From the NCBI GenBank assembly GCA_035493835.1, contig DATJHO010000034.1, positions 1 through 7,609 of the forward strand: a stretch of DNA of 7,609 bases, in the 5' to 3' direction. This document shows, piece after piece, positions 1 through 6,799 of the stretch. The position numbers were made by a program, and so were the translations under genes. Position 1 is the first letter of the stretch. Every line of letters starts with the position of its first letter. The notes under the pieces are model-generated. The model saw only the letters and a list, made by a program, of their open reading frames with translations, did no database searches and had not been told where the DNA came from. The DNA comes from DASZTU01 sp035493835 (GTDB lineage Bacteria; Pseudomonadota; Alphaproteobacteria; Rhizobiales; Devosiaceae).

Positions 1-526
1 AGGTCCTGTTGCGCCGTCTCGGCGGCCGCAAGCTTGGCGGCGAAACTCGGGCGCTCATTTTCCATCCGGGACATCTGCCGCCGAAGATCGTCGAGCCGCA
101 CGCGATCGCCACGCGCGTTGACGACATGAAGGATCGCGTCGCCCTCATGGACCACGCTGAGTTGCGTCGAGCCTTGCGGCGGCTTCGCGCTCACGGTGCC
201 GTCAATCGGCGAGCGCAACGTCACGATCCTGGCATTGACCACGGCCGCAACGCTCGAGGTCTGCAGCACGGCCTTCAGCGGCAACCATCCGAAGACGGCC
301 ACAATCGCAAGGCCAATGCCGACCTTGAGCAGGCGGCGAACCGGCGCGAGCCTGCAGGTACTTCGGGATGGGAAGCACTATCGCTGACGGGCTCGCTCAC
401 CGGCTCGTCGTGCGCCGGCTGCAACCGATCCTGCAAATCGCGCTGCAACCCTCGTGCGCCCGATTCCTCGTCCTTGCTGACGGACGTATGATCTTCGGGA
501 ACGGGCTTCTGCTGTTCCTGATTCTC
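1..526 (-). pseudogene. HlyD-family membrane-fusion protein remnant, frameshifted and cut by the window edge
   Basis: Proteins of this family are periplasmic adaptors that bridge an inner-membrane transporter to an outer-membrane channel. Read on the minus strand, one frame from about 526 encodes a hydrophilic acidic/Gln-rich N-terminus (begins ENQEQQKPVPEDHTS). A second frame, open from 377 to the left edge, encodes a membrane segment (VGIGLAIVAVFGWLPLKAVL), then SSVAAVVNARIVTLRSPIDG, which is the typical first beta-hairpin/lipoyl-like part of HlyD proteins, then an Arg/Glu-rich coiled-coil start (LRRQMSRMENERPSF). The two halves are in different frames: the first hits TGA at 275-277 and the second is closed upstream by TAG at 378-380, so an indel lies around 330-350. 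No start codon is present; the 5' end abuts an IS110 fragment. The family call is from memory of the sequence pattern and fairly sure. Whether it is dead also depends on the frameshift not being a sequencing error. Confidence 0.75.
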
Positions 527-600
527 TCCTTTTGTGAGACGTCAAGCCCAACATATTGCTTCATAGCCCCTCCGATTCGTGTGATTGCGTGCAGGCTTGA
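527..600 (-). mobile_element. IS110-family transposase, 5' terminal remnant
   Basis: An ATG at 562-564, preceded four bases upstream by GGAGG (569-573), begins MKQYVGLDVSQKE. This is the characteristic N-terminus of IS110-family (DEDD) transposases, in which the Asp of GLDVS is the first catalytic acidic residue. After about 12-13 codons the similarity to the family stops, at about 526, exactly where the HlyD-like sequence begins. The rest of the frame is meaningless and ends at TGA 397-399. It is therefore a short scar of an insertion sequence whose body was lost. The outer end of the element (towards 660) cannot be placed, because IS110 elements usually lack inverted repeats. Confidence 0.7.
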
Positions 601-759
601 AGATAGCGGACCTTTCGTCCCGCGGGCGCCGACCGCAATTATGTCATCGTGTGGGGTCCGGACGCCGATCGGCGTCCCAAGTACTTGATTGACTTCGCGC
701 GTACGGGGGTCAATGTTCAGCGTCGATTCACAGCCAACTCTATCTCGCCCACGGCGACA
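601..759. other. Gene-free spacer downstream of the nopD-like gene
   Basis: No convincing gene is seen. The minus strand is open, in the same frame as the nopD-like gene, from just after its TGA (760-762) down to and through the IS110 start codon. The translation includes LNIDPRTREVNQVLG and TPIGVRTPHDDIIAVGARG, which look like coding sequence but have no start and no family I can name. An 18-bp palindrome (660-677) lies inside it. No stem followed by a T-run, as in a classical intrinsic terminator, is visible after the effector gene. Confidence 0.4.
660..677. repeat. Perfect 18-bp palindrome
   Basis: The sequence GGACGCCGATCGGCGTCC equals its own reverse complement. It lies about 85 bases beyond the stop codon of the nopD-like gene. 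With no loop and no following T-run it is not a good intrinsic terminator, but it could form a cruciform or act as a dimeric protein site. It may also be a chance outcome in GC-rich DNA. Confidence 0.6.
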
Positions 760-3700
760 TCAGCCCCTGAGTCGGTTTTGCAGTGCCTGCCGATCGACGA
801 CGAGCTGGTCCAGGTGGACTGTCTGCCCTCCTTGCTCCAATTGCCTAACCAGCGCCCGCGTCCCGTCCACGACAAAGACGCCGCAATCATAAGTGTTCTG
901 CTGCTGGGCCATGCCGGCTGGCTCCAGGCGGAGGTGCAGCCTACTTGCGAGATGCTCTGCATGCTTTTTGTTGAGTCCCCTGTAGGAATCGTAGTGGTAG
1001 GCGACCGGCTGCCCCCGGTCACTGCGATCAACGAACAGCAGCGACCAATGGTTGCCGAGGTTATTAGGATCTTCAGGGTTGGCATTAATCACGGGCAGGA
1101 ACAGGAAGTCGGCTGTATCATTAAATTCATCATCATGGACGATGCGCTGGAACTCGGTTTGCACGACGCCATCGTCGTTAGAGCCCAGATAATTTAGGAC
1201 GATGAGGGGATTCACGAACCGCGTCCGGGCGGCGAGATCCGGATCGTTCCTCTGCAAATCCTGCTCCTGGAGCCGGTAATCCCTGTCGATATGCTCGTCG
1301 CCCAGCCATTCCGTGTCCTCGAGCACCAGCCCGTGGCCGTGAGACGAGACTGTCGGATCTAAAGCCCCGATCTGAGCGTTGGCGGAGGTGATCGGAAACG
1401 GCCGTACAGAATTAGCATCGTCGCGTGATTCGGACGGCGTGGGCGCAGTCAGATCAACCAATGGAAAACCGCGGTAGGTGTCCGAGCGCGCCCTGGCAGC
1501 GGGCGCCGGCGCAAAGTGAGCATCGTCGCGCAATTCCCACGGCGTGGGCGCATCCAGATGCACCAATGACTCAAGGCCGCCGTAGATGTCTGAGGGAGCC
1601 CTGCCGGTTGATGGTGAGGCCGGTTCTTGCATCTGCCGTCGCGCCAGCTCCTCGCGCAACCACGCCAAAGCTTCATCATCCGAGAAGGCTGGCGCCGGAG
1701 AAAGCCCCTGCGGCGAACCGGGCTGTCGAGCGCCCTGGTGATGCCCCGGTACTGGCCCGGCAAACAGCGGCCGAAAGTCAGGCGCCGGGGCCCAAGCATT
1801 GTCACGCAACTCGAATGGTGTGCGCGGATTCGGATTAACCGCTGCCTCAAGACCGGCGTAGGTGTCTGAGCGAGCCCTGGCAGGATGCGCTGGCGCAAAA
1901 TGAGCATCGTCGCGCAACTCGGACGGCGTCGGCGCATTCAGATCAACAGATGGCTCAAGCCTGCCCTTAGCATGTGACGGGGGCCTGGATGGTGATGCTG
2001 GTTCGTGCAGCTGTTCACCCAACCAAACCCAAGCTCCCGCGCTTGGGCTTGCCGGCGTTGAGGGAAGATCCTGCGCCGAGCCGGGATGCCGATCGCCCCA
2101 CGCGGCCGGCGAGCTCGGCTGCTCAGGGCCTGGCAGCCCCAGCTCTCGGTTCGCCTCGATGAGTTTTAAGTAGCTGCGAAGATGCGACAAATCGGGACGG
2201 TATCTTGCGCCTCCGGTCCGTTGGAACGCCAGCACATCGTTGTCCAGCGTTAACTGCTCCTTGCTAGAGCCGTTAAGTCGCCCGATGATGCTCCCTTTGC
2301 GATTCCCTTTAAGCCACGCACTCAGCGCGCGAAGACGTGTCGCCCGCTTTTGCGCAGACCCCTTATCCTTCGCAGTTTTAACATGTTTCAGAGCTTGGCT
2401 CAGCGCGCCCTCGATGAGGGGCGCATCTTCTGGATGAGGAACCAGGCGACGTGGGGCACCGAGGACGCGGGGTTCGGGAGCTTCGGCTTCTTCACCCCCA
2501 CGCAAGAGCCGCCGGAGAACATCCAGGGCCGATGTAATGCGGTGCTGGGGGTCACGGCCCAATCTCCGGTACGCCGCAATTTCCTCATCCAGCGGTGTAC
2601 CTTTTCGTAGCCGAGAAGCTACGGACCCCCCATGCTCTGCGTTGACCCAGCGAACAAATCTCCCAAGCCCGGAAACACTGTTATTGATGGCGCCTGGGGT
2701 GAGCTTGCGCCGCTTGGCGTCTACACGAAACCTCGCCAAGAGCTCCGCGTCTTCCCCCGGGAGCGGCTCGCCGATCAGCTCGTTTTGCGACAGCATCGGA
2801 GCCTGCATCTGCAATGGGGACGCCGCCAGTTGATGGGATGGCGTCTGCATCAGCTGCCGCTCAACGGCGACGCCCTGCGGATTGCTTAGCGTCTTCTGCC
2901 TCTTCGCTGATCTCAACTCCCCTATATCATGCTCATTGATGACGAGAACCTGCTCGCCTGGCCCGAGCGGGTTCCTGTGACGTTTATCCGTCAGTTCGTC
3001 GTCATGGTGGCGCCAGTTCAGGGACCCTGCAGCATCCAATGCCAGGCCATGCGGCGGTGAAACCCCATGGTCGGCGCGGGGCAAGTTCAAGTCACGAAAA
3101 GACCCTCCTGCATCCGCTGCTTGTTGATGGTGCGCAATTGTCTCGATAGGCGGCGAGGAGCTGGGTCCGTCCATCGTCTCCAAAAGCAGATCCTGCTGGT
3201 TCGCAGGCAGAGTCTCCGGCCAGCTGATAGCTCCGCTCGAGCTGTGCTGTGCAGTCGCGGCCCGGGTCCGGCTCGGCTCAGCGCGAACCGCGCCTTCGAA
3301 ATCAGGAACGGGGCGAATATGAGGCCGGAGCTCGATCGCTCTAGCACCCGCCGGCGACCTCAGGAGATGAGCCAGTGCGGCCCCGGCTTTTCTGCGGCCA
3401 CGGGGGTCCGCCTCCTTATACTGGCTGACATCATTATCCAGCGAGCCGTCGCCAAGTCGAGCAGCAATGCCGGGCTTATCGTTCTCACGGAGGTAATCAC
3501 TGAAATCGATAAGAAGAGTTGCATACTTCCTGACGGTGTTGGCGGTGCCTGACGCTGCATCTTCCTTGTACCCTTTGATGAGATCCGCATCTTGGGAATA
3601 GGGATTCAGCTCAACCCGGCTTGCAATCGGCGCGATGCCGCCCGGCGATTGGGAGGCTCGAAGATGAACCAGTGGCGTAGCGATGGCCTGCCCCTCCTGC

Positions 3701-4221
3701 TTGCCGAACTCCAGGGCATCCTCGACCAGCGACTCTTCGGAAAGCCGGGCAGCAATGCCCGGCTTTCCGTTCTTTACGAGCCAATGCCCCAATCCGAGAA
3801 GACAACGTACATTGCGCCTGACGGTGCGCTCGGTGGCCCCAGCCTTGAAGAGTGCCGGCCCGAGCCCCTCAATAAGAGACGCATCGTCGGAATAAACAGG
3901 ATCCATGCCGCTTCCTGCGAAAACCAAATTTGCATGGCCGAGCGGCAGCGCCGACGCATTCAGCGTCGTTCCACCGCCTTCACCGTGCGGAGCCGGCGTA
4001 TATGGTTGCCCGCTCGCCCGCACGATGGGTCGCGCCTCAGATCGCGATGCATCCGCTTGATAGGCGCGGACCTGCATGAGCACGGGAGCGGACAGGACAG
4101 CGACCTCGCTCAGCTGCCGCTGAAAGGCCGCCGCCTCTGCCGACGAGTCGGCTGGAGAGGCATCTTGCGCGTCCACGCTATCCGTTTGTTGCCCCCCCCG
4201 ATTCATTGAGACGAATTTCAT
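760..4221 (-). CDS. nopD: NopD/XopD-like type III effector, C48-family SUMO protease
   Basis: This is a probable secreted effector that cleaves SUMO precursors or SUMO conjugates in legume cells. The C-terminal domain (about residues 970-1153) reads as a Ulp1/C48 cysteine protease: His1058 in GNHWSLL, Asp1078 in YHYDSY, Gln1107 in MAQQQ and Cys1113 in TYDCGVF, with Gln six residues before Cys as usual. The start of the domain (WLGDEHI, then LAARTRFVNPL) matches the XopD/NopD style. Residues 107-197, 206-297, 488-576 and 595-691 are four copies of a helical module. DLNLP (377-381) and DLNAP (760-764) resemble EAR repression motifs, and AKRQKTL (439-445) could be a nuclear signal. A degenerate repeat array spans about 755-939. 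The first ATG is chosen because GTGAG lies just upstream; a second Met at residue 6 lacks a ribosome site. Known NopD from Bradyrhizobium XS1150 is about 1017 residues, so 1153 is plausible. It lies 272 bp downstream of another effector on the same strand. The protease call is firm; the symbol rests on family resemblance. Confidence 0.9.
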   Translation of the reverse strand: MKFVSMNRGGQQTDSVDAQDASPADSSAEAAAFQRQLSEVAVLSAPVLMQVRAYQADASRSEARPIVRASGQPYTPAPHGEGGGTTLNASALPLGHANLVFAGSGMDPVYSDDASLIEGLGPALFKAGATERTVRRNVRCLLGLGHWLVKNGKPGIAARLSEESLVEDALEFGKQEGQAIATPLVHLRASQSPGGIAPIASRVELNPYSQDADLIKGYKEDAASGTANTVRKYATLLIDFSDYLRENDKPGIAARLGDGSLDNDVSQYKEADPRGRRKAGAALAHLLRSPAGARAIELRPHIRPVPDFEGAVRAEPSRTRAATAQHSSSGAISWPETLPANQQDLLLETMDGPSSSPPIETIAHHQQAADAGGSFRDLNLPRADHGVSPPHGLALDAAGSLNWRHHDDELTDKRHRNPLGPGEQVLVINEHDIGELRSAKRQKTLSNPQGVAVERQLMQTPSHQLAASPLQMQAPMLSQNELIGEPLPGEDAELLARFRVDAKRRKLTPGAINNSVSGLGRFVRWVNAEHGGSVASRLRKGTPLDEEIAAYRRLGRDPQHRITSALDVLRRLLRGGEEAEAPEPRVLGAPRRLVPHPEDAPLIEGALSQALKHVKTAKDKGSAQKRATRLRALSAWLKGNRKGSIIGRLNGSSKEQLTLDNDVLAFQRTGGARYRPDLSHLRSYLKLIEANRELGLPGPEQPSSPAAWGDRHPGSAQDLPSTPASPSAGAWVWLGEQLHEPASPSRPPSHAKGRLEPSVDLNAPTPSELRDDAHFAPAHPARARSDTYAGLEAAVNPNPRTPFELRDNAWAPAPDFRPLFAGPVPGHHQGARQPGSPQGLSPAPAFSDDEALAWLREELARRQMQEPASPSTGRAPSDIYGGLESLVHLDAPTPWELRDDAHFAPAPAARARSDTYRGFPLVDLTAPTPSESRDDANSVRPFPITSANAQIGALDPTVSSHGHGLVLEDTEWLGDEHIDRDYRLQEQDLQRNDPDLAARTRFVNPLIVLNYLGSNDDGVVQTEFQRIVHDDEFNDTADFLFLPVINANPEDPNNLGNHWSLLFVDRSDRGQPVAYHYDSYRGLNKKHAEHLASRLHLRLEPAGMAQQQNTYDCGVFVVDGTRALVRQLEQGGQTVHLDQLVVDRQALQNRLRG
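1404..1959 (-). repeat. Degenerate APTP-ELRDDA repeat array inside nopD
   Basis: It codes for residues of about 755-939. Units share the pattern L-D/N-APTP-x-ELRDDAHFAPA, followed by ARARSDTY and a Gly. The units lie at about 1855-1959, 1776-1854 (weaker: PNPRTPFELRDNAW), 1471-1578 and 1404-1470 (partial, ending ESRDDAN). The likeness is also clear in DNA: AGCATCGTCGCG occurs at all three of the ELRDDA/ESRDDA sites, and GAGCG(C/A)GCCCTGGCAG recurs around 1485 and 1868. A unique Pro-rich stretch (about 1600-1775) separates the pairs, suggesting duplication of a two-unit block. DLNAP, HLDAP and DLTAP at unit starts are EAR-like or decayed EAR motifs. Confidence 0.8.
2149..3903 (-). repeat. Four copies of a ~95-residue helical module in nopD
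   Basis: Residue ranges 107-197, 206-297, 488-576 and 595-691 correspond to 3631-3903, 3331-3606, 2494-2760 and 2149-2439. They share a common plan: D-A-x-LI-x-G, a Thr/Arg-rich helix, L-x-x-L-x-x-WL or F-x-x-YL, an N-x-K-x-G-I-A-A-R-L type turn, SL-x-x-D-V-x-x-Y/F, then a helix ending L-x-H-L. Copies 1 and 2 both contain KPGIAARL; copy 4 has KGSIIGRL and copy 3 has GSVASRL. The modules come in two pairs separated by a disordered stretch (about 300-485) carrying DLNLP and the KRQK cluster. The helix-rich plan recalls core-binding domains of tyrosine recombinases, but that is only a pattern impression. Confidence 0.75.
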
Positions 4222-4493
4222 GTGTACTCACTTTCGAAGATGAAGAGCCTGGAGCGCTGATCGCATGCGCCTGGACTTGAGACGACACATCGCCGGCATT
4301 TGACGGTTCAGCTGCCAAGCGAAAGGAAGTTGGGGTCACGACGCTCCCGATCGAATTTCAATCGGACCCTGTTGTCGATCTGTTCGAGGAAGCCCGCGCC
4401 GGCTTCGAGCTCATCGAGGATTTCCTCTCGGTGAGAAACGGTCCACTTGATCGTGTCACCACAGCGACGCTCTGGCGCGGGACACCCAGGTAA
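4222..4493. other. Intergenic spacer between the two effector genes
   Basis: This is the 272-bp gap between the stop of the 750-residue effector gene and the start of the nopD-like gene, both on the minus strand. No clear tts box is visible, nor a terminator with a T-run. A modest stem (CCGATCG at 4347-4353 with CAATCGG at 4359-4365, one wobble on the minus-strand transcript) is the only hairpin I noticed. The plus strand carries a 70-codon open frame described separately. The gap is longer than normal within an operon but has no visible barrier to read-through. Confidence 0.5.
4281..4493 (+). pseudogene. Possible gene remnant, start-less plus-strand open frame
   Basis: From TGA (4278-4280) to TAA (4491-4493) the plus strand is open for 70 codons with no ATG near its start. 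The translation looks protein-like: TTLPIEFQSDPVVDLFEEA, then RAGFELIEDFLSVRNGPLD, then RVTTATLWRGTPR and stop. Many third positions are G or C. It could be the 3' end of a lost gene, ending one base short of the convergent effector stop (4494-4496). I do not recognise the family, and it could be chance. Confidence 0.3.
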
Positions 4494-6746
4494 CTACATC
4501 CCGAGGCGCGCGAACTGCATCGACGCGTGCTCCGCCTCGGGAAGGGGATGCCACGGCTGGCCGCCAGCTGCGGTGCGCAACAAGGACCTACAGAACGCCG
4601 GCGTGAGCTTGCCGCGGTGGATCACGACGTTCTCGCGCCCCGTCGCAGCTCGAGCGCTCTGCCAGTCCTGATTGTAGCCGCGCTGGTCATTGGACTTCAC
4701 GTGGCAAGCGGCGAACCCGGCATCGCTCAGCGTTGCCAACTGCCTGGCATGTACCGGCCGCTTGGTATGGATGTGCACCCACATCGGGCTTGGCGTCGCG
4801 CCATTGCGCAGGGCCTTGGGCTGCAGCTTGATCTCGAACAGTGTCCCCGGATCATCCTTCAAGGCGCGCGGTGAATTCACAGCCGCCAACTCCCCGGCCG
4901 CTCGCAACTGTTCAAGATACTTCTGGGACGGAAACGCGTAGGTCTTCATGCAATCGATCGTGATCACCGCCTTTTGCGCCGTGAAAGAGTTTGCCTGTCC
5001 CTGCACCTCGGACAACATCGCCTTGAGCCGGGCTATTTTGTCGTGCACTTCCGGCACTTGCGCAGGCGTGAGTAGGACACGTCGGCGAGGCTCCTCCAGC
5101 GCGGCTACACTGGCCTCAATCTCGGAGGCCTGTGTCTGCAGGCGCTTAACGACGAGATCCACGGCGTGATCGGCGTCCTCGGGCTTCCCGTGGCGCGCTT
5201 GCGAGACCGCGCTTTGCTGAGCCGGCAGATCGAACTGCAAAAGTTCGTCCAATCGCTTGAGTAATCCGGTCAGTGCGTTCCTGGAGGGCGGAGCCTGCAA
5301 TATCTCCAGGTGCCCGGTCGCCGACGATGACGCCCTCGCGAGTGCCGCCTCCTCCGCGCTCGCGAGTTTCTTCGTACCCAGATCCGAGAGTACGATCACC
5401 TTGACTGTCGGGGCCGTGGCAGCGTCGGGCGTGGCGAGCTGCGGCTCGCGCGGCCCGGCCGCCGAACTTCGCTCGCCTGCGGCCGGTGCGCGCTTGCCCT
5501 TCCCCTCCCTGCGGGCCGCGCCCCCCTCAACCACTACGGCAGTCCGGGCCGTCGGCTCAATCACGGCGGGCGTCTTTGGCTGCACGTCCAAAAGACGCGT
5601 GACGTCGTCCGCGGTGACCCATGCACCATCCGCGATCTGGCCCAACAGTTTTAATGGAAGGTCGGCATCCGTTCCGGCGTCCCTTAGCCTGGTAACGATT
5701 CCGTGCACCCCTGAGGCAAATTCCGAAAGCCGCTCCATGACTCCTTCCAGAACGGTGCAGTGGTCTGCGTCGAGTGCCGCTCCGTTGCTGCTCAGAACGG
5801 CTTCGGACGCCGAGTTAAATGCCGGAAAAACATCCTCGATAAAGGTCCCGAGCAGACGCACCCGCCCATCCTCACCCATGAGGGCGTCGCTTACAGCTGG
5901 TTCGAACGTGCTCGCCCGCGACTCAATTAGAAGCTGAGCAAGAGCAACCTGCGATTGCAGATACACGCACTTCGTATAAAGTGCCCAGCCGGTCTGCAGG
6001 CGTAGTGCGGCCTCTTCGGCCTGCCGCATCTCGGGCGTGGTGCTCGGCAAGTTGGCGGTGGCCGCGCAGACGGACTGCATCCGTTCCATGCGCAATGCCT
6101 TCTTTCCCCACCCCTCCATGCAGGCCTCGTAGTGCTTCGCCACGCTGGATACCGCTCGGCTCAGCTGGTCAGGCTGAGCGTTGGCAACTCGCATATTCTT
6201 GAGCAAGGCTGTTGCTTTCTTCCTGCTCTTCTCCAGGTCGCCGATAATCCAGGTGGCCACGATGTCGCATTCGTTTCCCGCAGCGATAGTTTCCTCGCGG
6301 AGTCGGCGAGCCCGACCGTCGGAAAGAAGCCCGCGCGCCATGTCCGGGGGGAGGCTCGCGTAATAGCCCAGAACTTCCGAGCCTGCCTTGACGACTTGAT
6401 CGATCAGCTCTTGCGCCTCCGACGGGTTCGGGTTCTGGGCTCGTGTGGCTGCATTTTTAGAAGCATCAAGCCCCGCAAGCAGGCTGCGCATTTTTTGCTT
6501 CGCTGCCTTGATTCCGTCGCCACTTGAGGAAATCTGGACTGCCACCGCCGAAGCTGGTGGCAGGCTCACGAGCGGAGCCGTTCCATCTCGAGGCCCGGAG
6601 CGCATCCGCTCCACGACAGAGTCGAAAGATTGCCCGCCCTCCCCGGGGGCGGGACCGAGCTCCGGGCTCGAACTACTCGATCCCCATGCGCTGTCGGCTC
6701 CTGCGGGCCCAACGTGCGATTTACCAGCTCGGCCAATGCCTGTCAT
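4494..6746 (-). CDS. Probable type III effector, tentatively XopP/RipH(HLK)-like
   Basis: A 750-residue soluble protein with no signal peptide or membrane segment. The N-terminus is Ser/Gly/Pro-rich (five Ser at 23-27), as in many type III secretion signals. Residues of about 75-390 are mostly helical. Residues 390-450 are an Ala/Pro/basic linker (RREGKGKRAP), possibly a nuclear signal. Residues 485-600 are predicted coiled coil (LLKRLDELL, then DLVVKRLQTQASEIEASVAAL). The C-terminal module (about 605-735) carries MWVHIHTKRP, FAACHVKSNDQR and VVIHRGKLTPAFCRSLL. This module resembles my memory of XopP/RipH(HLK) effectors of Xanthomonas and Ralstonia, but I cannot confirm it and give no symbol. 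The start is supported by GGAGGT five bases upstream. A tts box 41 bases before the ATG strongly supports TtsI control and hence secretion. Effector status is likely; the biochemical role is unknown. Confidence 0.75.
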   Translation of the reverse strand: MTGIGRAGKSHVGPAGADSAWGSSSSSPELGPAPGEGGQSFDSVVERMRSGPRDGTAPLVSLPPASAVAVQISSSGDGIKAAKQKMRSLLAGLDASKNAATRAQNPNPSEAQELIDQVVKAGSEVLGYYASLPPDMARGLLSDGRARRLREETIAAGNECDIVATWIIGDLEKSRKKATALLKNMRVANAQPDQLSRAVSSVAKHYEACMEGWGKKALRMERMQSVCAATANLPSTTPEMRQAEEAALRLQTGWALYTKCVYLQSQVALAQLLIESRASTFEPAVSDALMGEDGRVRLLGTFIEDVFPAFNSASEAVLSSNGAALDADHCTVLEGVMERLSEFASGVHGIVTRLRDAGTDADLPLKLLGQIADGAWVTADDVTRLLDVQPKTPAVIEPTARTAVVVEGGAARREGKGKRAPAAGERSSAAGPREPQLATPDAATAPTVKVIVLSDLGTKKLASAEEAALARASSSATGHLEILQAPPSRNALTGLLKRLDELLQFDLPAQQSAVSQARHGKPEDADHAVDLVVKRLQTQASEIEASVAALEEPRRRVLLTPAQVPEVHDKIARLKAMLSEVQGQANSFTAQKAVITIDCMKTYAFPSQKYLEQLRAAGELAAVNSPRALKDDPGTLFEIKLQPKALRNGATPSPMWVHIHTKRPVHARQLATLSDAGFAACHVKSNDQRGYNQDWQSARAATGRENVVIHRGKLTPAFCRSLLRTAAGGQPWHPLPEAEHASMQFARLGM

Positions 6747-6751
6747 ATTCC

Positions 6752-6757
6752 ACCTCC
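6752..6757 (-). promoter_or_regulatory. Strong ribosome binding site fixing the effector start
   Basis: GGAGGT on the minus strand ends five bases before the ATG at 6744-6746. This fixes the start of the 750-residue gene. Confidence 0.85.
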
Positions 6758-6775
6758 GATAAAGTCGAGAGTGCG

Positions 6776-6799
6776 CAGCCAGTCTGCATAGACTGGCTG
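6776..6799. repeat. Perfect 10-bp inverted repeat with 4-base loop in the effector leader
   Basis: CAGCCAGTCT (6776-6785) and AGACTGGCTG (6790-6799) are exact reverse complements separated by GCAT. The repeat lies between the tts box and the ribosome binding site and shares 6787-6799 with the box. If transcription starts upstream of 6799, the leader RNA would fold here; otherwise the repeat may act at the DNA level. Confidence 0.7.

Noticed and set aside
9..491. 160-codon plus-strand open frame at the left end
   Set aside because: It is Arg/His-rich and unlike any protein; the opposite strand carries recognisable HlyD sequence.
717..1085. 122-codon minus-strand open frame overlapping the 3' end of nopD
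   Set aside because: It overlaps the C48 protease domain in another frame, its Ser/Thr/Arg-rich translation matches no family, and the protease frame is clearly the real one.
3592..4209. 205-codon plus-strand open frame antisense to the nopD N-terminus
   Set aside because: It is a shadow of the first two helical modules; no ribosome site or family resemblance.
4230..4262. Candidate tts boxes just upstream of nopD (ATCAGCGCTCC, and TTCGAAAG near 4236)
   Set aside because: Each matches only about half of the consensus positions and lies too close to the ATG to leave a normal leader.
4347..4365. Stem-loop between the effectors as a terminator
   Set aside because: Only seven pairs with one wobble and no T-run on the minus-strand transcript.
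5257..5937. 226-codon plus-strand open frame inside the 750-residue effector gene
   Set aside because: It is antisense to the effector and has the Ser/Ala/Arg-rich composition expected of the complement of GC-rich coding DNA; no recognisable motif.
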